Shown: positions 33,250 through 45,563, numbered from the stretch's first letter. The stretch is DNA of 64,000 nt from Dermatemys mawii (GCA_007922305.1 ML677348.1:19965327-20029326); one strand, 5' to 3'. Translations and numbers: made by a program. The notes: generated by a model from the letters alone, not told the origin.

Positions 33250-34970
33250 TAATGCTAAGCAACAATGGATGACTGATGAAATTGTAAATCTAATAAATAC
33301 AAAAAGAGAATGCAAAGATTGGAGAAGTGAGGAGTACTGAAAGTTACACAAATAAAGAGATTCATTGCACCATAAAAACAGAACGATGAGACAAATGCAG
33401 AAGTCAAGAATAGGATAGGGGAGTGTTCTAGGAAACCAAGAGCACACTGCAAAGATGGATGGAATATGTGAAGTAACTTTCTGATGATCTGGAAGATACA
33501 GACTTTGAAAGAGGAGAAGAAAAGGCACTGCATATTGCAATATGGGAACTAGAAAGAGTGCTAAAAAGCATAAAACAAGGAAAAGCAGCTTGGGGGAAAA
33601 GTATTATGGTTGAAATGCTGCAATCTCTGAACGGAGATTCAAAAACATAACTCCTAAAATTTTCCAATCAGTTATACACACAAGGAAAATTTCTAGAGGA
33701 CTTCAAAAAGGTCAGTCTTCAATCCTTTATCAAAGGTCAATACTAGAGAATGAGAAAAAACATCAAACTATAAGCCCAATAGGCCACACACAAAGTTTTG
33801 TTGCAAATCATCAGCACGCAAATACATCAACATCTTGAGACAAGAATTAGTAAAACTCAGTTTGATTTCTGCCCAGAAGTAGGTACAAGGGAGGCAATCT
33901 TTGCCCTGAGGATCTTTATACAAGTATGCGATAGAAGTGCAAAGAGAAAGTTAAATGTGCTTTGTGGATTTTGAGAAGGCTTTTGATAAAATTCAATATA
34001 ACGTTTTACATATTCTTGAAGAATGTAATATTGACTCCCCAAATTTACAGTTAATATAAAGCTTATATTGGGGACAGAAATAATCAATCTGAATATTGCA
34101 GCATCGAGAAAGATGTACATCAAGGTTACATTCTATCTCTGCCACTATTTAACATATTTGTAGAAGGTAAAATGAGGGAAGGTTTAGAAGACCAAGGCCA
34201 ACCAAGGCATATAGGTCACTGGTGTATACATCAACAATATAAGTTATACTGATGACCTAGTTTGCATCGCTTAGACTAGCGAAGAACTTCAGAACATGCT
34301 TGCTGCTATTAACAATGGCATCACGGAATACGGATTGATGATCAACATTAGGAAGATAAAAAATAGGATAATATGTAAACATAGTAACACAAGAGGTAGG
34401 CAACACCTACACTTCAGTGGTCAAGCAGTGGAACAAATGAATAGCTTCCCTGCTACAACCCTCCTGTAGGGATGGACACTTAAAAAGGACACTTAGTTGA
34501 CACTTAAAAAGGATACTGAGAGGTCACTCAGAGTGTTTGAGTTTTAGTGTCATAGAAGAATATTTAAAATTAGCTGGATACCCAAAACAATGAGGTAATA
34601 AGGAGAATGAATCTAAAAAGAGCACAACTACTTCAAACCATAGTTCAAAGAATAACATCTTTCTGCAGACACATAGCTCACTGATTGCAGAGCGACTTGA
34701 TTCTGGCACTCAGACCATCACAGGCAAACCAGGAAGAAAAAGAAAGAGAGCCAGTTCTATCAGAAACATCACCATATGGACTGGTATCCAAAGGAGAGTG
34801 GAAGTCTTACAACTCTGTCATAACTATGAAAGCTAGAAGGTGGTGGCTAACAACCTACGCATCAGCAACATCACTTGAAGAGAGGGAAGTAAAAACAGAA
34901 TTACAATGTTTTCTGGATAACAAAAAATTCCTGTTGGTATTCTCTTCTTCAAATCTGACTGCATAGTCAG
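33250..34970 (+). mobile_element. LINE reverse-transcriptase pseudogene, clade uncertain
   Basis: Reading the plus strand across many frameshifts and stops gives a linker-like WMTDEIVNLINTKREC (about 33265), then FGFCPEVGTREAIFAL (about 33860), CFVDFEKAF (about 33960, the first catalytic aspartate region), the catalytic SYTDDLVCIA (YTDD at 34245-34256) followed by EYGLMINIRK, and a C-terminal GKPGRKRKR segment (about 34720). The order is that of a LINE ORF2 RT. The linker and C-terminal tail suggest an RTE/BovB-type element, but this is a weak inference. It is old and non-functional; no target duplication was found. Confidence 0.65.
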
Positions 34971-36414
34971 TTAGAACTAATTTTCTAGTACAGGCCCTGA
35001 CATTTGCCTACATGCCAATTTTTATAAAACAGACAAGCAAAAAAGAAAAGAAAAACTCTGTTACTAATGATCATTGAAGATTTTCTGTAACATTTTGCTC
35101 ATGGAGGATCTGATCCAAACCCCTTTGAAGTCAATGGAAGTCACTCATGCACTCCAATGAGAGTGCATGGAGTGACTTTCTCTCACTGCCCAGAGAAAGG
35201 ACAGAATATGGCCACAGTGAATCCAGTGAATCCAGAGATGAATAACATTTGAAAATTAATTTTTATCACTGCCATAACTCACTCTGGGTCAGGAATTAAA
35301 ATAAACTACTGTAAATAGCAAGATTTTATTATGTTTGACTGTGACCCCAGGGTAAATTAGGGATTTTTTTCCATTTTCTATTGATGAAGTGAATTGTGTG
35401 CAGAATTAGGCAGACAAAAGGCTTCTTAAAGAAAAAGCACCCAAAGACATATAGTATTTATCTCTCAAACAAGTGGCATCCTTTTTACTGTTTATTTGCA
35501 TTTCAAATTAACCTTAGTAAGGGCAAGCTTGTCACCATACTTTTCTCTATAGAAAAGGCTTCACTCAACATAAAGAGTGACAATTTTTCAAACCACTACT
35601 AATAGAATGACAAGTTTAGTGTATTCAGTTTAAAGTGGGTTACCTGAGATGCACCAGAGCTGTGTCAATTCCTGGAAAGCAGCCAAGCTTTGCAGGGATG
35701 GAGCAAATTCCCTGTGAGTCTCAAATTCCTTTCAATGGCGAGTCCCATGAGATCTCATTCTAGGCCCTTAGAGACCTGGATGCTCTTCTGAGGCTGACAC
35801 TGTGTGAAGTGTTGCCTTTGTACAATGGAAACTATGTTTTGTAATTGTATTTATTTATGGTATGCAGAGCCTTTGATCATTAGTTCTTGTTTAAAATAGT
35901 AATACAAATGCAGAAGGACAATATTCAGCTAGAAAAATAAACTCACACTGTTATGTATTTAGGATTTCTTCTACTTTGTTTCAGAGTTATTTTTGAACAG
36001 TTTAGTCAGGCTGTACAGTCTGCATTGTCGAGGACTGAGCCTTCTGCTTTACTTCTAGATTAATTTTCAGTTGCACCTCTCAAGTTCCATAGATGCATCA
36101 GATTAGATTAGTGCTGTGGTCATGACTAAATGAGCTGTTAAGCTTCATGTTTCTTGAGAAAGCACTGAAACAGAAGCTAGAATCTTGAGAATACCAACCA
36201 CATGGAATAAATCTTTATCAGTGTAGTAATAAATCCCCACACTGAGGTCCAAGTCTCGATATCACCATCTCTGGAGAAATGAGCACACAGTGGAATTAGG
36301 AACTTCCACATTCTAATGCCTGTCTTGCAGTCTTGGGCAAGTAAAAGTAACATCCGTTCTCCTGGCCATACTTGGAGATGAGGTGTAAGGATTTGCATGT
36401 CAAAATTAGTATTA
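34971..36414. other. Unassigned DNA with one short repeat
   Basis: About 35103-35185 (gaggatctgatccaaacccc, gaagtcaatggaagtcactc) is a member of the short palindromic amniote repeat class. The rest is unrecognised. Confidence 0.4.
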
Positions 36415-36419
36415 TTTAC

Positions 36420-38177
36420 TGTGACGGTGCTGTTGCTGGTGTGACCCACTGAGACTGTCAGATCAGGACAAATCGCTTCCAAAATGGCAACTAGAGCCCA
36501 AGGCTGGGGTTTCTCTGCCTTAAAGGCCAACCAATCCAGCCGAACAGAAAAGACTTTGGTTTCGCCCCACTGGCTAGCCACAAGTCACACAAGCAATTCC
36601 CTTAGACACTCCAGCTTCCCAGTATCAGCACCAGCAGCCACCTGTCCTGGGGACAAATGGTTATGAAAACCAATACCCCAAATAAAGAAAACAGTTCTCC
36701 CCAATTCCAAAGAATCAGGCCCCAGACCCATGTCAATATACAAATCAGATCTTACCCACAAATCACACTGTTGCCAATCCTTTAGAATCTAAAATCTAAA
36801 GGTTTATTATACAAGGAAAAGGATATAGGTGAGGGTTAGGAATGGTTAAAGGAAATCAAATACATGCAGTAATGGCTTGCACCAGTTGTAGAATAACTGC
36901 AGGTTCAAATGAGAGTCTCTGGAATACATTCCCTGGAGGAATGGGTCATCAATCCTTTGGCCAGACTGCCCCTTTGTAGCAAAGTCCCATCCAGAAGTAA
37001 GAGACAGGCTGGAGACTGGAGATTGAAGACAACATGGAGGGCCTGGAGTAGGTTTATTTATAGTTTCTCCCGGGTGCAAGAACCTCTTTGTTCTTCGCTG
37101 TGGAAACTTACAGCAAAATGGAGTTTGAGTCAGGGTATGGTTACACTTACAAGATTATAGCGCTATTGGTTATAGCGGTCCCCTTATACAGTAATATGTA
37201 TAGCGCTATTGTATGTCCACACTCAGACGCGCCAGCAGTATAGCATGGCCACATTTGGGGCACTTAATGCAGCATTAAGAGCAGCGCATTAGGGCAGGTA
37301 TCCCAGCATTCAGCTGGGTGCAATGTGCTTTTTAAACGAGTGGGGTGAGGGGGGACGCGTTGTGTGTATGTAGAGGGAGAGAAACAGTGATTTTTCCGAT
37401 CTTCTGAAAGCCAGTCAGCGAGCCTCCGTTCACAGAAGGCTTTGTTTTCACACAGGCTCCCTCCTTAAACATTTGCATTGCTTATCTGCCGAGTTAAGAG
37501 AGAAACTCTAAAGAGGTACTTCCGCATCCCTCCAGCCGAGTTCAAAACAAAGGGAAGAGACATCAATTGCCTTAAATGGCTCTAGGCATCTCCAGAGATC
37601 ACTTGTAGCGCAGTGGGTGTCCACATTCTTGCTGTAGCGCTACAGCAGCTGCGCTACAGCCCTTATTCCCCATGCGGAGGTGGATTAACAATAGCGCTAT
37701 AACTCAGCAGTTATAGCGCTCTACGTGCCTTGCCAGTGTGGACGGGGAGGAGGTTATAGCGTTCGTGGAGGCTTTATAGCGCTATAAAGTGCCAGTGTAA
37801 CCAAGCCCTCAGTTGGGCAAATCCTGCCCCCCTTGCTATGACACAGGATGTGTTTGCCTTCCCTTAATGGGTCCATTGTATAGCTGATAGCCCTTAATGG
37901 GCCATCAAGCATGGCAAGCAACGCTTAACACCAAGGGCTCTGAAATGTTCCCAACATCATAGCACAATATTTGGAAAGACAGACAGTATAGAGTCAATAT
38001 TCAGAACTTCAACTACAAAAATGATACACACATACAGATAGCATACTCATAATCAGCAGATCATAACCTGATCATAGACACCATATATGACCCCCTTTAC
38101 CTAATCTTTGGTGCCCCTACAGGACCTTGGTTGCACCAATGATCTATATGATCCCAGATAATTTTAGTAACGTGACA
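36420..38177 (+). mobile_element. Solo LTR with 5-bp TSD, containing a nested MITE
   Basis: Starts TGTGACGGTGCTG and ends TAACGTGACA, flanked on both sides by TTTAC (36415-36419 and 38178-38182). Without the 676-bp MITE at 37133-37808 (and its duplicated triplet) the LTR is about 1.08 kb. The body matches a turtle LTR family I recall (CTGGGGTTTCTCTGCC, CCACAAATCACACTGTTGCC, ATCTATATGATCCCAGATA). Five-base duplication fits ERV- or Gypsy-type integrases. No internal gag-pol remains. The strand shown is the orientation beginning TGTGACGG; transcription direction was not established. Confidence 0.9.
37133..37808. mobile_element. TATAGCGCTA-rich MITE nested in the solo LTR
   Basis: Ends GGGTATGGTTACACTT and AGTGTAACCAAGCCC are inverted repeats; the flanks are TCA on both sides (37130-37132 and 37809-37811). 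Palindromic TATAGCGCTA-type motifs occur at both ends (37157-37210, 37690-37785) and CGCTACAGC near 37650. The 3-bp duplication suggests a Harbinger-type or related transposase. No coding sequence. It is younger than the LTR it interrupts. Confidence 0.85.
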
Positions 38178-38182
38178 TTTAC

Positions 38183-38569
38183 ATATTGGGGGGAGCTGAA
38201 AGACGGTGTAAATTACACCAATTTATATTCTGCTGGATTTGGCTAATGTATCTTTTCCACAATCTAAACAGAAAACGAAAAACTTGAACAAATGTAACAA
38301 GGTTAGAGAGTATTGTCTCGTGGCAAGAGGAATGTTGACCTTTTTGATTAGAGCACACAAGCTTAGCAGTCATTGGCTGCAAGCTGGGAACAATACAACG
38401 TGCTTCAACTTCATAGCATTAAATATTAGTAGTAATTAACTGTTGTACACCAATGCATAAAGGCCCTACCTGAGATCAGAGCTTCATTGCATAAGGTCCT
38501 TTAATAAAAAACAGTCCCCAAAAAGTGTAGAGACCAAATAGGGGAGACAGGCAAAAGGTGGGAGAAAGG
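38183..38569. other. Unassigned DNA
   Basis: Nothing recognised. Confidence 0.35.
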
Positions 38570-38725
38570 AAGTATTATTATCCTCATTTTGCAGATAGGG
38601 AATGGAGTCCCAGAGAGATTAAGTGACTTGCCCGAGATCACCGGAAGTCTATGGTAGAAGAAGAAATTAACCCCAGATCTCCTCAATCCCAGTCTACTGA
38701 CTTCAGGCCATGCCATTAGATCATC
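38570..38725 (-). repeat. MIR-type SINE, antisense
   Basis: TATTATCCTCATTTTGCAGATAGGG, GAGATTAAGTGACTTGCCC and GATCTCCTCAATCCCAGTC follow an antisense MIR core and tRNA-derived head in the correct order (cccattttacagatg, aagtgacttgcccaaggtca, aggtctcctgactcccag). Ends near CATGCCATTAGATCATCC. Confidence 0.75.
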
Positions 38726-40720
38726 CCTATTCTTTAGTGACTACAGTGCTGGGTGCTATAGAAAACTGTAAAATGGAGAGAATTATACTATTAGTTACGC
38801 AAATGTGAAGCACTCTTTAAATGCCTCACTATTATTATAAATATGACAATCTTTTTCTAATGATTTGGCATGAGAGTGAAGGGAGCAAAAAATTGCGTGA
38901 CCCAAAGGAAACATAATAAAAAATCTCATAATGCTGTTTGGGGGAGCTATGAAGATTACAAGCGGATTCTACTGTTGGTATGAACACTGTCTAATGGAGG
39001 CAATCAGAAAAATCAAAGCCCTTGCTTTGTGATATCAAGTCCAAAACTGCCAGGGCACAAGGAATTTATTAAGAGTTATGGGCCAACTTCACCACAGACT
39101 ATTCATTGCAGAGGGCCACTGTGTTAACTGGAAAGCCCCGGGCAAAGACTGTAGATTCTTGTTCTTCTATAAATTTGCACACTTCTGTTTGATTTTAAAA
39201 AAATCAAAAACCCAAGCACAAAACAAAAGCACCTATAAAATTTTCTCTGGGACAATGAGCTAAATAGTCACTTTTTCTCAGGATCCTCCTGCAAAAGCGC
39301 ATCCAGGGAGGTGAGGCTTCATGGATGTGAGAGAGAGGCAGGTCACATGTCGGAAGGTCGGGACTAGAGGATGGCTGCTTTCCACAGGATTGCTGCCCCA
39401 TACCTCTCATGGAGATCCCTGGTATAAGTTCATGATGATCCTGTCAGCAATCATTTATACTGATTACCCCATTGTGAGGGAGGAGAGTTTAGAGGACAAA
39501 GGCATCTGGAAACCCCATAGGAGCCCATTCCTGATGGGACATCATGCCATGGAAATCAAATGTGTGGCAGGTAGGTTACAAAAGCACAGAACCCTCCTTG
39601 CTAGTGGACCTGATCTCTCTCAGGCAGATCTCCTGAGACTGGTGGGTTTGAAGGACCAAACAGCCTTCCCACACCATAAGATGAGTTCAAAACCTACTCC
39701 CCAAGAAATGATCGGATGGAAACTCTAAGAGACCAAACTCTGAGCTTCCATTTCTCACCCAGAAAGATTCCACAGAGGATAATTTGGTCCCATGTGTTTA
39801 AAATAGTGTTGCCTATATACTATATGGGTCATTTCTGGAGACTTAGCACAGCAGTCAGTTGAAAGCTGTTTTTTTAATTGTCACCAGAGTTCACTTTTTG
39901 GCATCACATTCTGCATCTCTTTGATAGCTATTAATGTTGATAAATCACTGGGGTTTAATCACGGTGTGGGGGGAGAAAGATAGGGCCAGATGCTCCCTTT
40001 TGAAGTAAGTGAGTTACAGCAATGATGATTTTAAAAAAAACACTGGCAAAGAACGAACTGATTGTGTCTCCATTCTCTGTGGAATTTTGAGTCATTCATG
40101 CAGTACAGTAGCTAGAGAGTTTGAGTGAGTCATGCATTACTAACTATTGGGAAAAAAATGCATTTTCTGAAACATACAGTTATTATTCATATTTTCACTT
40201 CATATCAGCTGATGTTAGTACCTTTATACCACCTACTAGAGTTAAGATTTAGTGAGTGGTTTACATAAAAGATGGATTGGATACAAGTCCCATTTAAAAC
40301 AGATGTATGGTATCTGGCATCAGATACATTGTCTTTTATGTGAAATACTGTGAGTGCTTTTTAGGTTTATGTGAAAGGTATTATTTTTTATCAAAATTAT
40401 TGCAAATCTCTCTGAAGTTGGAGCCCAGGGTGATCACTCTTGATAACAATCTTACATTTATATTGTTCCTTTCATCCCAAAGGGGCCCAATGTATTTTAC
40501 TAACCGATAAACAAAGTGTACCTAGGGATCATTTTATCCACCAGTGAAACATAGCCATCTGTAGGGCGAACCATGGCAACTGCTCAACAGTACACAGCAA
40601 GGCTACACATCAATTTAGGGTAGAAGTTCATTATACCGGAGCTGAAGGAGTAGAGCACAAAATGATCAGCAACAGTTTGTTAGAATTTGCTCAGGTTCAC
40701 ACCCATTTTGTGGGAAGTGG
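38726..40720. other. Unassigned DNA
   Basis: Includes a 135-codon plus-strand open frame at 39321-39728 with no recognisable domain and no clear splice context; not called as a gene. Confidence 0.35.
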
Positions 40721-41190
40721 TGTGACCCACTGGACAGGGCACTGCATTGGGACCCAGAGTATGTCTACACTTCAATAAAAAAACATGCAGCACCGAATCT
40801 TAAAGCCCAGGTCAAGTGATTTGGGTTTGCAGAGCTCGTCTTGCAGGGTTTAAAATAGCAGTGTAGACATTTCCAAGAAGGTTGGAGCCCAAGCTCTGAA
40901 ACACGATGAGGGTGGAGAGTCTAGGAGCCCAGGCACCAGTCAAGTGGGAATGTCCACACTGCTATTTTTAGCCCTGCAGCCCATGCTCTGTTATTCCAAG
41001 TCAAGTGACCTGGGCTCTGAGACTTGCTGTCTTGGGTTCTTCTTTGCTGTGGAACTTCCAAGACTTGGGGTCAGTTCCCCACTCTGTCACTAGACAAGAG
41101 CTAGGCAGATGGGAATAATGCTAGTGACCTTCTTTTAAAATGTTTAGAGAGCTCCAGATGAGAAGATATAAGCTAAGTATTATTATTTTG
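40721..41190 (+). repeat. MIR-like SINE split by a MITE
   Basis: The left half (GTGGTGTGACCCACTGGACAGGGCACTGCATTGGGACCCAG, 40718-40757) and right half (ACTTGGGGTCAGTTCCCCACTCTGTCACTAG to about 41190, ending TAAGCTAAGTATTATTATTTT) are consecutive parts of a MIR-type SINE. The MITE at 40758-41059 lies between them. Confidence 0.65.
40758..41059. mobile_element. Harbinger-like MITE nested in a MIR
   Basis: Starts AGTATGTCTACACTTCAATA and has internal AGCAGTGTAGACATTT (40859) and AATGTCCACACTGCTA (40953), the family's usual inner inverted repeats. The right end (GGGTTCTTCTTTGCTGTGGAACTTCC) is a degraded complement of the left. Flanking triplets CAG and AAG match at two of three. Same family as 15253-15490. 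Confidence 0.7.
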
Positions 41191-42767
41191 TATTTCCTTT
41201 TTGTGAACAGTTGAGTGATCCAACTTCCTGGCACAAATGCTCATTGCAAGTGAATTTCAGCATTTGTGCTGCATTAGCCTGTGGAGCTAATTGCCACAAG
41301 CCTTCACTGAGGCCAAGAGCTTAGTAGGATTCAGAAAAAAGGACTGGACATTTTTGTGGATAATGAGAACGTCCAGTTTCATTAGAAAGGATTTAAAAAC
41401 AAAATAAATTGCCATCCCCACAAGAGTTTTGGAAAAATCTTCACCTTCAGTGCTCAGGGCAGAAAGCAACTTGTAATTCAAGTGCAGTAGGAAGAAACTT
41501 TCCCTGCAGGGAGGTTATGTCACAATTGCCTCTTGCAGAGTTTCAAACCCCTTCCTTTGAAATCACTGACAGCTGCCGTCAGAGTCGGGGTACTGAATTC
41601 AGGCTGGAAGAACACAGACTACACCACTCAAGTGCTGCTAACCCTTTAATGCCATCCCACCATTCTCCCCCTGCATCCAGAAGGACAAACAAGTCTTCTT
41701 AGTCTATGCACAATGTATCTCAGGTGGCACATGACCATGGTTCACCATCAAATTTGGTCCGCTGGTTGGATCATTAGCTTCCCTGGCCCAGGCCAGGTCC
41801 TGACAAGGAGTGTGACATGAATGCTGATTTATGCTCCTTGACAGACAAATTCACCCACCATTCACAGGGAAAAAAATCCTCCAGTGACTTAGCTTACTGC
41901 AGCACAAAGAAACAGAGGCTTTCCCCCACCCCAGCAGTCCTAGAAACACACATTAGGGAGTGCGGAACCAATATGGATGCAATAACTTGGGTAGGATGTT
42001 GCAGTGTGGCTGCTCACACCAAGGTTAGGTGAACCCAGGTGCTCCAGCCCAGATGCCAATCACCTGCATTACCTCTGCAGTGAAGACATACCATCTTTTC
42101 CTGTAGACTATTGTCCCCTTAACATTCCCATCACATTTATTGACCATAATAGAAGTCCTGTGGCTTATTAATAGATTAATAGATTCTTCCATCCTCAGTG
42201 TATAGCTATCCAGAATTCTGCTGTGTGCGGCCTTAGAGCTCAGTCAGGCATGTGGTAGAGTACGTATCTCAAATGCAAGCAGATGGTCGTTTTCTCATAT
42301 AAAATATGTAGGTTAAGCCCATAGAGGAATGCACCCTCCATCAAAAAATCACTCCGACATACAGGGAAAGCAACTTCAGTGGGAATCACAGGGGATCAGC
42401 ACCACTGAAAAATCAGGCCACTTATTTAGTTTCCTATGGATTTAGATGCCTAATACTAGGCACCTAAGTTTGAAAATGTTGGCCAGGAAATAAAGCAGAA
42501 TTAGTATCAGGAGGAATGCCTGTATGTTCATTTGTCTTCAGACTGAATTAAGACTTTGGTTAGTTTAACTAATGCAACTGGCCCAAAGCTCACTGTCTGC
42601 AGAAAGTGATTTGTATATGAGGGAAGAGTAGCACTAATAGGTGAGAGACATAATAAGGATAGTTGTGTTTTTACACACCTTCAGCTTTAGGCTGTTAGTA
42701 TTTCCATATGCAAGTCAGGTGTTGCTCTTTGGCAAAAGCAAAGTCTAAGCATAATACAGTAGGAAAC
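41191..42767. other. Unassigned DNA
   Basis: Around 42380-42490 ('caggggatcagcaccactg ... aggcacctaagtttgaaaatgttggcc') is a short palindromic amniote repeat. The rest is unrecognised. Confidence 0.4.
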
Positions 42768-42811
42768 TGAATATAGATAAATATAGATATAGATAAGATA
42801 GATAAGATAGA
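42768..42811. repeat. (GATA)n-like microsatellite
   Basis: AATATAGATAAATATAGATA followed by interrupted GATA units (TAGATAAGATAGATAAGATAGATG). Confidence 0.9.
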
Positions 42812-43419
42812 TGTTCTAATAAGCTTCTTTCACAGACCAGATTGCTTTCTAGTCTGGGCACAATGCTTTCCCTTGGTACAGTCCTTGTTACAACTCATTT
42901 GATAGCTAGGAGATTTTTTATGACTGCAGCCCCCTTTGTTCTGTTCCACCCCCTTTTATAGCTTTGGCACAAGGCAGGAATCTTTTGTCTCTCTGGTTTC
43001 CCACACCTCCTTCTGAATGGAAAAACACCAGGTTTACGATGGATTCCAGTACCAGCTGACATAGTCACATGTCCTGTGAGACCCCAAGCCTTCATTCTTC
43101 CTGGTCTGACTCACAGGAAGGGTTGCAAGTAAAAGCCATCTACAGTCAATTTTCCTGGTTAATGGGAGCCATCAAGATTCCAGACCACTATTAATGGCCC
43201 ACACTTTGCATAATTACAATAGGACCTCAGAATTATATTTCATATTTCTAGTTTCAGATACAAGAATGATACATACATACAAATAGGATGACCACACTCA
43301 GTACATAAGCTTTGTAATGATACCTTACAAGAGACCTTTTGCATGAAGCATATTCCAGTTACATTATATCCACATTTATTAGCATATTTTCATAAAATCA
43401 TATGGAGTGCAACATCACA
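42812..43419 (+). mobile_element. 5'-truncated LTR remnant
   Basis: AAGCTTCTTTCACAGACCAG at the left, ATGACTGCAGCCCCCTTTG, GATTCCAGTACCAGCTGACA, GAATGATACATACATACAAA, and GAGTGCAACATCACA at the right end. I recall the same order in a turtle LTR ending CAACGTCACA. The 5' end is not found; the sequence begins next to a GATA microsatellite. No target duplication. Confidence 0.65.
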
Positions 43420-43890
43420 ACAGTATCTTCATGAAAGAGCATCGCCACCTTGGATGTGTGAGGAAAAGGAGCAGAGGGTGGAAGGAGGCTCTGGGGGTGG
43501 AAGGAGTGAAAGAGGAGGGAAGGTAGGGCTGTCCGGGGAAAGGAGAGAGCAGATAATGAGGCTCCGTGGAGTTAGGAGAGAGGACAGGATAGGAGGTGGA
43601 TTCCTAATGTGCAGCTGATGGGGAGGGAAAGGAGCTGCTGGTGGCTATAGAGGGAGGGCTGCAAGTAGGACTGGAGTCAGGAAGATGAGAATGGGTTGAG
43701 CCTGCCAGTGAAGAAGAGGAGAAGGGGTCAGGGAGAATGGAGGGGAGTTGGTGGATACAACGAGAGGGTGGTATTCACTGTCAGCTATGAGAGAAGGAAG
43801 AAGTGGGTTGGGGTATTGCAGGTGATGGAGCTGAGAACATTGGACAGGCAAGGTGGAGGAGGCACTGTGGGCAGAGATGAAGGCTCCAGA
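43420..43890. repeat. Purine-rich, G-rich low-complexity tract
   Basis: From about 43450 the plus strand is dominated by GGAGG, GGGAGG and GGAAGG motifs. The complementary long open frames (for example on the minus strand, 43645-44028) follow from this bias. Confidence 0.65.
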
Positions 43891-43940
43891 CAGGGCCAGC
43901 TCTAGCTTTTTAGCCGCCCAAAGCAAAAAGAGAAAAAAAG
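43891..43940. mobile_element. Truncated hAT MITE end (CAGGGCCAGCTCTAG)
   Basis: CAGGGCCAGCTCTAGC followed by TTTTTAGCCGCCCAAAGC matches the left end of the family at 27665-27824. No right end is present. Confidence 0.7.
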
Positions 43941-44863
43941 GGAGTGGGTGGCCAAATTGGCCATCTTTGTAGCAAAGATAGCTTTTCAGGAAACAAAAAT
44001 AGTTAATCCTACAAAAATATATACACATGCTTAACTTTATCCACTGGGAATACTAATACTCCGTAAAGATAAATACATGCATACATTCTTTACAGATTTG
44101 GGGCCATAATATACAACTTTCCCAGGCCCTGAAAACTCTAAAGTCTGTTGGTATATCAGCCCTCAACTCAATTGCCACATACTTCCTTTTGATAAGCCTA
44201 ATAATCAGGAGAAACTAAGATATATTTCATTTCCTGCAGCAGCATTTCCTTTCTTCTTATGTCTTTCTCTCACATGTTCCCTGCATTTCTACAGGTACAA
44301 AGGACAATCCCACAGAATTCACAGAATCTATCTGCAATTGGCAGCCAATTTATGAAACTGAAAAGAGAGAGGCTCTTGTTTTCTTTCTTCAAACAAGGTG
44401 ACTCAACATCATCTTCAAAACCTAAGCTTCACTTTCACAGCCAATGCATCTGATTTTCTTGCTTGTTTGAGCTTATCAAAAATGAAGTACACTTCTTTGA
44501 CAAAAAAGTGGTGACGGGCTTCATCTCAGAGAAGCCAAGAAAGGCTAAGCCGATGGCAAGCCAATGAACAGTGTGAGCAGGACATCACATGGACCATTTT
44601 TTCCTCCGTTTGTATTAGTCTGACCTTTACAAAAAAACATTGTAAGTATTTCAGTGACTAAGTTTCAGCTGTGACCACGTGATTTGGTTATCAAAAGGCT
44701 TCTTTTTCTATTTCTGCATAAGAATAGAAATCAAAAATTCACCCTTAGCTAAAACCTGCGTTTATTGCAGATATGAAGCCTTGGGCTCATGCTGCTGAGT
44801 TGAGCAAATTACTTATGTCACTTACTTACAAAGGGACAAGGGGGGAAGCATCAGCCTAACTGG
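43941..44863. other. Unassigned DNA
   Basis: Nothing recognised. Confidence 0.35.
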
Positions 44864-44916
44864 AAATCCAGAGTAGATATCTTGTACATAATGTACAAGA
44901 TGTCTACTCTGGATTT
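44864..44916. repeat. 24-bp near-perfect inverted repeat with 5-nt loop
   Basis: The arm 44864-44887 (starting AAATCCAGAGTAGATATC) is complementary to 44893-44916 at 23 of 24 positions, with ATAAT between. The hairpin is unrelated to any transposon end I recognise. It is shorter than a typical pre-microRNA stem. Confidence 0.95.
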
Positions 44917-45555
44917 AACAGACATACAGCAGCAGCCATAACAACAAACGTATATCATAAAACATAGGGCCATCATTTTTTTCAGGAGGATTTTATTTTG
45001 GATGGTAAACCCATGGCTAAAACACTGCCAAGTCTGTAAAGTCAGGGAAGTGCCACATGCTCTGCAGAACCCCCCACACCAAAACTGGCTAGTCTGGACA
45101 GCATGAGATGGGAAATCAGATCACAAGTTCTTCAGCAGCCGGACCACTCTGAAGGCAACTTGCGTGGCCTTCACCTTGCTCCACAGCTCAGACTTAGGGT
45201 TCAGTCCTCAGCTGTGCTAAGTTTACATTCTGTGAAGCTAGAGAGATAGAGGGGGAAAGAGGGCATAAGCCACTTTTCCACTCCCCGGTCATGCTTGCTA
45301 AGGGGCCAAAACATAATTTATAGGTATTAACCCAAGGGATTTCTAAATTATACCAGTAGCAGCACCAAAGGGTTGTATGTACCAGGTGAGGAGCAAGCAG
45401 ACTGTTTAGTCCTTCCCCTTCTCCTTGTCCCCTACATACCTCCTCAGTGGAGTTTGGGAGGGTAGAAGTGACTATGCTGGCTCTATGCTTTCTGAAGACT
45501 CCTCTCCACCTGGCAGAATCCTCAGCTGTTCCATGTGTAGCAGTCCTCTGGCATT
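44917..45555. other. Unassigned DNA
   Basis: Antisense frame 45194-45562 is open for 122 codons but shows no domain. Confidence 0.35.
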
Positions 45556-45563
45556 TCTGCATT

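Noticed and set aside
36177..36581. 134-codon minus-strand open frame
   Set aside because: Runs into the solo LTR beginning at 36420 and has no domain.
39321..39728. 135-codon plus-strand open frame
   Set aside because: Composition is not clearly repeat-derived, but no domain, conserved motif or splice pair was found.
43645..44028. 127-codon minus-strand open frame
   Set aside because: Overlaps the G/A-rich tract and a truncated hAT MITE end.
44864..44916. Interpretation of the hairpin as a microRNA precursor
   Set aside because: A 24-bp stem with a 5-nt loop is too short for a canonical precursor; retained only as a structural finding.
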